A stretch of 64,000 bases of DNA from Phycisphaerae bacterium. GTDB lineage: Bacteria; Planctomycetota; Phycisphaerae; Sedimentisphaerales; Anaerobacaceae. The position numbers and the translations under genes were made by a program. Positions 36,147 through 44,059 of this stretch are shown here, one piece after another. The notes below the pieces were generated by a model. That model had not been told where the DNA came from. It did not search any database and was given only the letters and a program-made list of their open reading frames with translations. Location of the stretch: positions 1 to 64,000 of the forward strand of contig JADHXR010000010.1 in the NCBI GenBank assembly GCA_016782865.1, in the 5' to 3' direction. How positions within the stretch are numbered: the first letter of the stretch is position 1; each line of letters begins with the position of its first letter.

Positions 36147-37020
36147 AGCACACTCCGTCGAGCTTTTTCTGTATTGTCTTGTGCAACGATTCTACATCGA
36201 GACCTATCTCTTTTCTGGTGCCGGGCAACGTTCCATACCGGTCGCAAAATCTATCAGGCATGCCGTGAAAAGATACGGACAATTCGGGGACTTCGCAGAC
36301 AGCCTCATACAAACCGAACGCATCGTGAATAACCAGAATGTTCGTATGCTTGAATGATGCAATTGTCTCGGCGTCTATGGGTTTGATTGTATGAAAATAG
36401 ACAAGATTCACGTCCAGCTCTTTGCACGCTTCAAGAACGTTTCCGAGGATGGGTCCGGCGGTCATCACGGTAAGATTCGAATCACGATCCTGCAATACCG
36501 CTGCTTTGCCGAATTCAATGTCGGGAACGTCGATATTATGGGGATGGTCGGACAACCTGAAGTATGTAGCGTTTCCATTGTCATACTGGCTGCGAATCAG
36601 AACATCGACTTCTTTGTTGGAACCAGGCTGAATAACCTCCATGCCGGGCAGCAACCGCAATATGGCAAGATCGGTGTAAGAATGGTGCGTAGCTCCATCC
36701 CATGCATAATCGAACGACGCGCCACAGGATGCTATGTTGCCGCCGAACTGATTGTAACACATATCGAGTTTTATCTGTTCGTAACTCCTCTCCGTGACAA
36801 AAGGAGCAATGGTATGAACGAATGGGGAAAACCCCTGCGAGCTTAGTCCGGCCCCGACACTTATCAGCGTATTCTCGCAGATTCCCATGTTATAGAATCT
36901 GTCCGGATACTTCTCTTTGAACTCGCCGAAGAGATAAACGCTGACATCTCCCAATATCATGACGATATTGTCATCGTCAGCCGCCAAATCCATAACGGTA
37001 TTCTTAAATTGCTTTCTCAT
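36130..37020 (-). CDS. Split transketolase, C-terminal subunit
   Basis: About 296 residues from the in-frame ATG 37020, overlapping the N-subunit stop by 17 bases. It carries the pyrimidine-binding and C-terminal domains of transketolase: the catalytic-type Glu in MGICENTLISVGAGLSSQG, HTIAPFVTERSYEQIK, and the C-terminal Rossmann-like region (NLTVMTAGPILGNVLEA, YFHTIKPIDAETI). Two-gene transketolases in sugar loci transfer two-carbon units. Some related TPP enzymes add a two-carbon branch to a keto-sugar nucleotide, which would fit the 3-dehydratase-like gene nearby. Central pentose-phosphate use is less likely in this setting. Confidence 0.8.
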   Translation of the reverse strand: MRKQFKNTVMDLAADDDNIVMILGDVSVYLFGEFKEKYPDRFYNMGICENTLISVGAGLSSQGFSPFVHTIAPFVTERSYEQIKLDMCYNQFGGNIASCGASFDYAWDGATHHSYTDLAILRLLPGMEVIQPGSNKEVDVLIRSQYDNGNATYFRLSDHPHNIDVPDIEFGKAAVLQDRDSNLTVMTAGPILGNVLEACKELDVNLVYFHTIKPIDAETIASFKHTNILVIHDAFGLYEAVCEVPELSVSFHGMPDRFCDRYGTLPGTRKEIGLDVESLHKTIQKKLDGVCCGLSG

Positions 37021-37786
37021 CCAATTCCCCAATCAACTTCTCGAACTCCGACTCAGTCGGCGATTTCCTGTGCCACTGGTACTGATTATCAATCAGAGTC
37101 TGACATCCATAGCCCTTCTTCGTGTGAGCTACGATAGCCTTCACCATGTCGCCGTTCTTGCTGATCTCACTTGTCAGGCCAATCAAATCGTGGCCGTCGG
37201 CTTCGGTGACTTTGCAGCCGAATGCCTTGAATCGCTCGGCAGGATTGTGTATCTGCAGGCCTCTTGAGTGAGACATGTTATTGTCATAGATAATGGTAAG
37301 GTTGTTGAGTTTCAGATTGGTTGCGACCATCGTTGCTTCCCAAACCGATCCTTCGTTTGACTCTCCGTCGCCGATAAGAGCGTATACTCTCCGTGAATTC
37401 TTCCTGATCTTGAACGCCAGCGCCATACCCACGGCAAGGCCAATTCCGTGGCCCAGAGAGCCGGTTGAAGCCTCGATGCCCGGCACCTTGAGCCTGTCGG
37501 CGTGACATCCGAAATCACTCGCAAAGGAGCCATACGAATATACGCTTTGCATGTCAAAATACCCGAAGTGAGCCATGACCGTGTAGTGGGCAAGTGACGC
37601 GTGTCCTTTGCTGAGAATGAAAATATCTCTTTCGTCCCAGGATGGATTCTCAGGGTCATGCCTGATCGTGCTGTAAACGGCATACAAAATCTCCACCACG
37701 GAAAAACACGTCGGTATATGTCCGTGCCCGCTTTCCCTGGAGATGCTGAGTATGGACTTTCTGATGTCTTTGCAGTTCGGTATCAT
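37004..37786 (-). CDS. Split transketolase, N-terminal TPP-binding subunit
   Basis: 260 residues. Shows the TPP/Mg motif GDGESNEGSVWEA (about residue 137), SKGHASLAHYTVMAHFG (active-site His), GHGHIPTCFSVVEIL and ASTGSLGHGIGLAVGMALA. It pairs with the C-terminal subunit encoded next; together they make about one standard transketolase (roughly 550 residues, shorter than the one-piece enzyme, as is normal for split forms). ATGA overlap with the TylF-type gene upstream. Confidence 0.85.
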   Translation of the reverse strand: MIPNCKDIRKSILSISRESGHGHIPTCFSVVEILYAVYSTIRHDPENPSWDERDIFILSKGHASLAHYTVMAHFGYFDMQSVYSYGSFASDFGCHADRLKVPGIEASTGSLGHGIGLAVGMALAFKIRKNSRRVYALIGDGESNEGSVWEATMVATNLKLNNLTIIYDNNMSHSRGLQIHNPAERFKAFGCKVTEADGHDLIGLTSEISKNGDMVKAIVAHTKKGYGCQTLIDNQYQWHRKSPTESEFEKLIGELDEKAI

Positions 37787-38541
37787 TCTATCTCTATATA
37801 TGAAATTCTGGAGGTCATTGGGAATCGCTGGATCCTTACGTGATTCAATTCGAAGACTTCTTTGAGGGCAAGCGTCTCACCCGGGAATATGTCGTCTGAC
37901 AGCTCATCGAACACCAGTATGCTGCCCTTACACAAATGAGGTTTAATCGTTTCCAACGCGACCTTTGTCGGCGTGTAAATGTCAAAATCAAAGATGGCAA
38001 GTGAAACGATCGTTTCAGGATTACTCTTGAAATACTCGGGGATGGTTTCAACGGCATCGCCTTTGACCAGTTCATACTTCTTCAAATGCGAAATGGGATT
38101 TAACGCCTCTTGTATGGCTAATATTTCGTCGAGATAATTCTCGTAACCCGGCACTACCGAAAACGACCCATCCTTGCATTTGCACCGGTTGCCATCCTTT
38201 TCGCTCATGCCTTTGAAACCCTCGAACGTATCGAAGCCGACAATCTTCCTGTGTCGATTGAAAGGTTCGAAGATGCCCCTTAGAGCCGACATGACAGACA
38301 ATGTTTGCCCCCATCTAACCCCGAACTCTGCGATGATTCCATGCGTATGGACGATTTTTCGGTACATCTCATAGAAGAAGAGCAGCCTTGACAAGTTCTT
38401 TGATGTCAAGAACAGCCCGAGGTTTGCCAGAACCTCATCATCAGGCAGGGGGCAGGAGTTGAAAAGCGACATCAGCTCGGCGAAAGAGCCCTTCTCGCCG
38501 GAACTTGACAGGACAATTGCATCGTGTTGTAGTGTTTTCAT
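37783..38541 (-). CDS. TylF/macrocin-O-methyltransferase-like enzyme
   Basis: About 252 residues from ATG 38541, which overlaps the stop of SDR protein 3 as ATGA; longer starts lie inside that gene. Class I SAM fold: motif I IIAEFGVRWGQTLSVMSAL, IVGFDTFEGFKGMSE, AIFDFDIYTPTKVALE and GSILVFDELSDDIFPGE with metal-binding-type acids. The family O-methylates sugars in a metal-dependent way. A role in methylating the glycan or nucleotide sugar is likely; acceptor unknown. Confidence 0.75.
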   Translation of the reverse strand: MKTLQHDAIVLSSSGEKGSFAELMSLFNSCPLPDDEVLANLGLFLTSKNLSRLLFFYEMYRKIVHTHGIIAEFGVRWGQTLSVMSALRGIFEPFNRHRKIVGFDTFEGFKGMSEKDGNRCKCKDGSFSVVPGYENYLDEILAIQEALNPISHLKKYELVKGDAVETIPEYFKSNPETIVSLAIFDFDIYTPTKVALETIKPHLCKGSILVFDELSDDIFPGETLALKEVFELNHVRIQRFPMTSRISYIEIE

Positions 38542-39515
38542 TTTCGCCACCAATTTCTGTTTTCGATCCACCACTCGGTTGTTTCCTTGATTCCGTCCTC
38601 GACTGTATAGCCGGGCTTCCATCCGAGCAATTCCCGGGCTTTCGTGCAGTTGAGACTTCTGAACTTCAGGGTGGACGGCTTGTCCGTCCGGTATTCTATC
38701 TTTGACGGCTCGTGCCGGGCATGTTTCAAAGCCCAGCTTACGACGCCCCCCACCGTGGTCTGAACCGCAGAACCTACGTTGAAAGTGTCAAATTTTACTT
38801 TGTCGTTATCCAGCATTGCCACGATAGCCCCGGCAAAATCGTCTGAATATATGACATCTCGGACAATATCCGGACTCCCCCAAACTTCAAAGGGGTCCTT
38901 CCTTTCGACCGCTTTCCTTATGATAGCTGGAATAAAATGCGACGTTTTCGGGTCAAACTTGTCAAACGGCCCAAAAATGTTTGCTGCACGAGCGATCACA
39001 ATTTCCATGTCGCAAGTTTCGTGCCAGAACCGGCACAGTTTCTCGATAAACCGGACGACCCAACCCATCCCATAATGAGCCTTACAGGGATCCCTGTTCA
39101 GGTCGAGGTCATCCTCACTTAATTGCTTTGCACTTTCGTGGTACAAAGACGCCGAGCTGATATATACGACCCTTTTGACATTCTCAAAGCCGAACGCCTC
39201 CAGCATCTGCGCATTCATAATCACATTGTCGTTAATCTGACTCCAGGGTTTTGATTCCAGTATTGCAGCGCCGCCGGTGTTGGCGGCGCCCATTACAGCG
39301 CAATCGCAACCTGCCGCCAGTTGCCGGCAAGCTTCGCGGGATCGCAAGTCACCCTGCACATACTCAACCTGTTCGTGCTCGATGAACGGCGTGGTCTTGT
39401 GATGAACCGCACGTATGCGCACCTTTGGATACCTTTCGAGCAGGTGCGTAATAATAGCCGAGCCGGCAAGACCGGTCGCTCCGGCCAAAAAGACGGTCTT
39501 GTTGTTGAGATCCAT
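38538..39515 (-). CDS. SDR protein 3, YxxxK lost (MxxxV)
   Basis: 325 residues of the extended SDR type, closest in layout to SDR protein 2 of this operon. VFLAGATGLAGSAI, YISSASLY and RAANIFGPFDKFDP are present. At the catalytic pair the aligned residues are Met150 and Val154 (YGMGWVVRFIEKL), so both Tyr and Lys are gone, although Tyr148 lies nearby. NAD(P) binding is plausible and standard SDR catalysis is not. It may be a structural partner of another SDR here. Three bases after the GMD-like gene. Confidence 0.7.
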   Translation of the reverse strand: MDLNNKTVFLAGATGLAGSAIITHLLERYPKVRIRAVHHKTTPFIEHEQVEYVQGDLRSREACRQLAAGCDCAVMGAANTGGAAILESKPWSQINDNVIMNAQMLEAFGFENVKRVVYISSASLYHESAKQLSEDDLDLNRDPCKAHYGMGWVVRFIEKLCRFWHETCDMEIVIARAANIFGPFDKFDPKTSHFIPAIIRKAVERKDPFEVWGSPDIVRDVIYSDDFAGAIVAMLDNDKVKFDTFNVGSAVQTTVGGVVSWALKHARHEPSKIEYRTDKPSTLKFRSLNCTKARELLGWKPGYTVEDGIKETTEWWIENRNWWRK

Positions 39516-39518
39516 TTG

Positions 39519-40520
39519 CTAAACCTTCTCCAGACAGCGAGGAGATTTGCACAGTAGCTTTCGCCAGTATTCCAACGTGTCGGCCAACGTCTTCTCAAAC
39601 GGTATTTCAGGTTTCCATCCTGTAGCCTTGTAGAACTTATCAACACAAGGCACCTGCAGTGTTACGTCCGACGGACGCAGCCGGGCGGGATCGACTTGAA
39701 CCTCTATGCCCTTCAATGTTGACATCGCCAGCAGTTTGTCGAGCATCTGGCCGATCGTCATCGTTTCAGTCCCGCCGACATTGTAGACTTCCCCCGGTTG
39801 GCATTTTTCCGCTATCAACCAGTAAGCTCGCACGGCATCTCTGACGTCGGAGAACGTCCTGACGCTGTCGAGGTTTCCGACTTTGACAATCGGATCGGCC
39901 AAGGCCGCTTCAGCGGATGCTATCTGCTTGGCGAAATTAGAGACGACGAAGACTTCACCCCGGCGCGGGCCCGTATGCGTGAACATTCGCGTTCGTATGG
40001 TTTTGATTTTCCATGAAAGCCAGTACTGGAGGGCCAGCATGTCCTCTCCGACCTTGCTCACCGCATACGGTGAAGCGGGCCGCAGTGGATTGTCCTCTTT
40101 GATCGGGATTTCATCGGCCCTTACCTGTCCGTATACTTCCGATGAGCTGCATATATGTATTACGGGGTCGTATCCCTCAGATTGTTTCAACTGCTTGACC
40201 ACCTCGAGCAAATTGCACGTGCCGACAATATTGGTCTCGAGCGTGTCAATCGGAGCGATAAAGCTGAAATCGACGTACGATTGAGCGGCCAGGTGGAAGA
40301 TGATATCCGGTTTGTGCTCAGCGAGTATGCTCCTGAGCGAAGGAAAGTCCCGGAGGTTCCCCTGATGCAGAGTGACTGTGTCCAGGATTGCTTCGATGTT
40401 CTCCTTTGGAGACCGCCATCGAACCAGGCCGCAAACATCGACTCGGGGATGATTATCGAGTATGTACTCAGCCAGATGGCTTCCCACAAAACCTGTTATA
40501 CCTGTGATTAGTGCTTTCAT
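39519..40520 (-). CDS. gmd: GDP-mannose 4,6-dehydratase-like enzyme
   Basis: About 333 residues from ATG 40520 (AGAGAAG upstream). An intact extended SDR: ALITGITGFVGSHLAEYIL, DIIFHLAAQSYVDFSF, CSSSEVYGQV with the GMD-type Ser/Glu, PYAVSKVGEDMLALQYW with intact YxxxK, and VRTFSDVRD. Product is a GDP-4-keto-6-deoxy sugar, from mannose or, given hddA/hddC, possibly from heptose. It is the first sugar enzyme after the glycosyltransferase genes and the only one of four SDRs with a full catalytic set. It is somewhat shorter than E. coli Gmd. Confidence 0.8.
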   Translation of the reverse strand: MKALITGITGFVGSHLAEYILDNHPRVDVCGLVRWRSPKENIEAILDTVTLHQGNLRDFPSLRSILAEHKPDIIFHLAAQSYVDFSFIAPIDTLETNIVGTCNLLEVVKQLKQSEGYDPVIHICSSSEVYGQVRADEIPIKEDNPLRPASPYAVSKVGEDMLALQYWLSWKIKTIRTRMFTHTGPRRGEVFVVSNFAKQIASAEAALADPIVKVGNLDSVRTFSDVRDAVRAYWLIAEKCQPGEVYNVGGTETMTIGQMLDKLLAMSTLKGIEVQVDPARLRPSDVTLQVPCVDKFYKATGWKPEIPFEKTLADTLEYWRKLLCKSPRCLEKV

Positions 40521-40546
40521 ATTTACTTCTCTTTTCAAATGGAGAA

Positions 40547-43500
40547 CTACGGTGTACCGGTTCTGATTTCGTTGCTGCGGTTTCGGCACCATTTGTGCCA
40601 CATTTTTCGATAGGCGGTTTCCACACTAACGGCGTAAGCCTTGGCGTCACACAGTGTGCTGTTGGCCATCCGTATGCGCATCGAAGCGCGGATCTTGGCG
40701 AGGGCTCGGGTGTTCTGCGAAAGGGCGGTTGCTTTTGCGATGTATTCAGCCGGCGTCGGGCATGCAAAGAACTCCAGGCCGATACGGCTAAGTATGCTCA
40801 GGCCCACCCTTGAAAGGAAATAACTGTTGTAGTCGCCATAAAGCGAGATTACGGGAACGCCCATCCACATGGCTTCCAGCGAAGTCATCGTGCCGGTATA
40901 AGGGTATGTGTCTAATGCGATGTCGACCTGGTTGTACAGTTGCAGATGTTCGACGGAAGATTTCCAGCCGCAAGTTCCCACCCTGTTGCGGTCGATCCCC
41001 AATTGCTCAAAGCGACCGCAGTAATAGTCTCTGACAGTCTGGTCGTAACCGCCTCTGAACTTCATCAGAAGACGCGAATTTTCGCTGGCCTTGAGGATTT
41101 GAGCCCAGAGCACCATAACATGGTCGTTGATCTTGCAACTGTTGTTGAACGAAGCAAAAGTGATATAACCGTTCTTGATTGCGGGCAGAGGCCCGACGGG
41201 CGGGGCGAATTCAGGAGGCTTGTAACAGATCTGTCCTCCGGGCAAATAGACGGATTCTTCGGTGTAGAATTTCTGAGACTCCTGTGAGTCCAGGATTCTA
41301 TCGGTCAGGCGATAGTCGATCTGCGGCATCCCCATCGTGCTTATCCCGCCGTAATCCACCTGAATTGGGGCGGCCTTGTGCGCCAGGACACCGAGCCGGT
41401 TGTCGACTGTGTGTCCGCCAATGTCCACCAGGATATCGATTTGATCGTCTGCGATCATCTCGGCGACGACTTGGTCGCCGAGACCGCGAATGTGTCGGTA
41501 GCGATCGAACTTGCCCTTGAGTCGCTCGGTAACCTCATCGGGCAGACCGACGTTGCCGTAACCGTAAGATTCAACGGCCTGGCGATTGGAGCCATCCAGG
41601 AACGCCTCGAAGTTATAAGCTACCGAGTGCTTGCGAAAATCGGGTGAGATGTAGCCGACCTTCAGCCTGCGGTCTGGATCGGGGCTGTTGCCGTGACAGA
41701 CCCGCGCCAGACTCGCAGGCGCATGGATCTGTGCCCATTTCTTGTGCTCATCGAGGAGCATCAGAGGATTAACGTCCGGCAGGAAACTCAAATTCCACAG
41801 GAGCTGGGAGTGAATCAGCGGATCAGCGGGTGCGATTTCCACAGCCTTTCGGAACAGTTCGATGCCCTTCTGCTTGTCGCCGATTCGCATAAGATCCGTC
41901 GCATAGCCGGCGCAGATGCTGGCGTTCTCCGGATCAGCCTCCATTGCTTTTTCTCGATACCGCATAGCTTCGGACATTCGTCCCGTGAACATACAGATCC
42001 GGCCCAATTCATGGTACACGAGCGCGTGTGGTTGTCGTTTCAGCACTTCCTTGAACCATATTTCCGAGTTGTGGAAATCTTTGACGCAAAAGAACATCAG
42101 CGCGAGCATGAACATGACATCCGTCCGGCACGTGCCATTGGCTATCATTTGCCGGACGGTTGCGATGTTTTGAATGCTCAGAAGTTTCACCGCCTCGTCG
42201 ATGCGTCCCGCTTTGACGGCGGCATTGGTCCCGACAAGGAACTGCGGCATGTTATCTGCGGATAGATTGATTCGAGGTGCGCCGTCTTTTCCAACGGTGA
42301 ATTGCAAATCATCGTTTGTACGGGACTTTTCCCCCAGCGCTTCGGCGGCCTGGTTTCGGCACCATTTATGCCACATTTCTCGATAGGCGGTTTCCACACT
42401 TCGTGCAAAGACCTTCGCGTCACATAAGGTGCTGGCGGTCATGCGCTGACGCATCGAGAATCGCACATCCACGAGGGCCTCTAAATCCTGCGCCAATGCA
42501 CCGGCTTTGGCAACATATTCTTGAGGCCCCGAAGCGGCCAAATGCTCCAGGCCAATGCGGGTCAGCATGCTCAATCCCCACCGCGATACGTAGTTCTCGC
42601 CGAGAAGTGACACCGCTGGCACTCCCATCCACAGGCCTTCCAAAGTCGTCATGCAGCCGTTGTACGGATAGGTATCCAGGGCGATATCCACGCGGTTGAA
42701 GAGCTGCAAGTATTCGACGGATGGTTTCTGGCCGTGTATCTCGATCCTGTCAGGGGATATTCCGAGCTGCTCGAACTGATTATAGTAAGAATCCCGCAGG
42801 CCCTTGTCGGCGCCAGCCCTCGATTTGAGCAGCAGTTGTGATTTGTCATTGGCTTTGAGGATTTCCGCCCAAAGTGACATCATCTCGGGGTTGATCTTGG
42901 AGCAGTTGTTGAATACGCCGAAAGTTATATAACCATTGACCAGTGCCGGCAGAGGCCCGACAGGCGGGGCAAAGTCGGGCGGGCTGTAGCAGATGAGCCC
43001 CCCGGGCAGATAAACCAGCTCTTCGACGTAGAACTCCTGCGACTCGGGTCTATCAAGGATGCGGTCCGTGAGGCGATAGTCGATCTGTTCCATGCCGCAG
43101 GTGTTGATACCACCGTAATCGACAGCAATAGGAGCGGGTTTGTGTGCTATTACAAGCAAGCGATGGTCGGGCGTGTGGCCGCCGACAGGTACCAGAATAT
43201 CTATCTTGTCCCGTTCTATCATGCTCGCAACCGTTCGGTCGTCCAAGCCGCGAATTTTCCGGTAGTGGTCGAACTGACTGCTGAGTCTTTCGGTCATGCT
43301 GTCTGGGCAGGCCACGTTGCCGTATCCATAGACTTCCACGGCATCGTGATTGCGTCCGCTCAAGAACGCCTCAAAATTGTACGCTACCGGATGAATGCGA
43401 AAGTCGGGCGATATGTAGCCGATCCTGAGCCGGCGGTCCGGATCGGGGACATTTTCATGGGATTTTCTGGCCAGACTTCTCGGGGCATGAACCTGTGCCC

Positions 43501-44059
43501 ACCGCTTGTGCTCTTCAAATAGATTTGACGTATCGAGTTCGGGCATGTGATGCAGGCGAAACAACAACGCTGAATGAATGTTCGGGTCGTCCCGGGCCGT
43601 TTCCACGGCCTTTCGCAGCATCTCGATGCCCTGTTCTTTGCGACCTACGAACATCAGCGAGCAACCAAGATCGTGATATAGCGATGCTTCGTCGGGACAT
43701 AGTTCCAGGGCTTTTTCTCTGTTTCGTATGGCCTCGGAAAGTCGCCCTGAGAAATGACAGATATGCCCCAGATTGATATACGCCAGAGGATTTGGCTCGT
43801 GGTCCAGCACCCTTCTGTAATAATGCTCGGCCTTGCCCAGCTCTCGTGTAGCATGGAATATATTGGCCATCAAGAACATTAAGTCTGTCCGTGACGGATC
43901 GGCATCTATCACCTTGTCCGCGTTATCAATCACTTGTTCGTCGAGCAGTGTTGTCGCTTGTTCGGTGTGCCCGGCTTCGGCAGCAGCCTTGGCTTCGGTA
44001 AGGATCTGCAACAAGCTCTCTTCGGTGAGTGCTGACCTGGAGGTTGTGGACTGTTGCAT
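40547..44059 (-). CDS. Double TPR-GT41 (OGT/SPINDLY-type) glycosyltransferase A
   Basis: 1170 residues, two complete modules end to end. Each has TPR helices (about 1-190 and 585-780) and a GT41 domain (about 205-565 and 790-1150). The catalytic-type His is in DFRIHPVAY (about 223) and DFRKHSVAY; the Lys equivalent to XcOGT Lys388 is in GQKPSVEY and GWKSSVEH. The acceptor/donor loop reads VDYGG rather than the usual YLGYP, and the nucleotide-binding loop reads NGCMTTLEGLW/TGTMTSLEAMW. The joint (INLSADNMPQF) resembles the N-terminus of the single-module genes, so A probably arose by fusion. GGAGGA precedes the ATG, which follows the stop of B directly. Likely cytosolic flagellin O-glycosyltransferase. 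Confidence 0.8.
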   Translation of the reverse strand: MQQSTTSRSALTEESLLQILTEAKAAAEAGHTEQATTLLDEQVIDNADKVIDADPSRTDLMFLMANIFHATRELGKAEHYYRRVLDHEPNPLAYINLGHICHFSGRLSEAIRNREKALELCPDEASLYHDLGCSLMFVGRKEQGIEMLRKAVETARDDPNIHSALLFRLHHMPELDTSNLFEEHKRWAQVHAPRSLARKSHENVPDPDRRLRIGYISPDFRIHPVAYNFEAFLSGRNHDAVEVYGYGNVACPDSMTERLSSQFDHYRKIRGLDDRTVASMIERDKIDILVPVGGHTPDHRLLVIAHKPAPIAVDYGGINTCGMEQIDYRLTDRILDRPESQEFYVEELVYLPGGLICYSPPDFAPPVGPLPALVNGYITFGVFNNCSKINPEMMSLWAEILKANDKSQLLLKSRAGADKGLRDSYYNQFEQLGISPDRIEIHGQKPSVEYLQLFNRVDIALDTYPYNGCMTTLEGLWMGVPAVSLLGENYVSRWGLSMLTRIGLEHLAASGPQEYVAKAGALAQDLEALVDVRFSMRQRMTASTLCDAKVFARSVETAYREMWHKWCRNQAAEALGEKSRTNDDLQFTVGKDGAPRINLSADNMPQFLVGTNAAVKAGRIDEAVKLLSIQNIATVRQMIANGTCRTDVMFMLALMFFCVKDFHNSEIWFKEVLKRQPHALVYHELGRICMFTGRMSEAMRYREKAMEADPENASICAGYATDLMRIGDKQKGIELFRKAVEIAPADPLIHSQLLWNLSFLPDVNPLMLLDEHKKWAQIHAPASLARVCHGNSPDPDRRLKVGYISPDFRKHSVAYNFEAFLDGSNRQAVESYGYGNVGLPDEVTERLKGKFDRYRHIRGLGDQVVAEMIADDQIDILVDIGGHTVDNRLGVLAHKAAPIQVDYGGISTMGMPQIDYRLTDRILDSQESQKFYTEESVYLPGGQICYKPPEFAPPVGPLPAIKNGYITFASFNNSCKINDHVMVLWAQILKASENSRLLMKFRGGYDQTVRDYYCGRFEQLGIDRNRVGTCGWKSSVEHLQLYNQVDIALDTYPYTGTMTSLEAMWMGVPVISLYGDYNSYFLSRVGLSILSRIGLEFFACPTPAEYIAKATALSQNTRALAKIRASMRIRMANSTLCDAKAYAVSVETAYRKMWHKWCRNRSNEIRTGTP

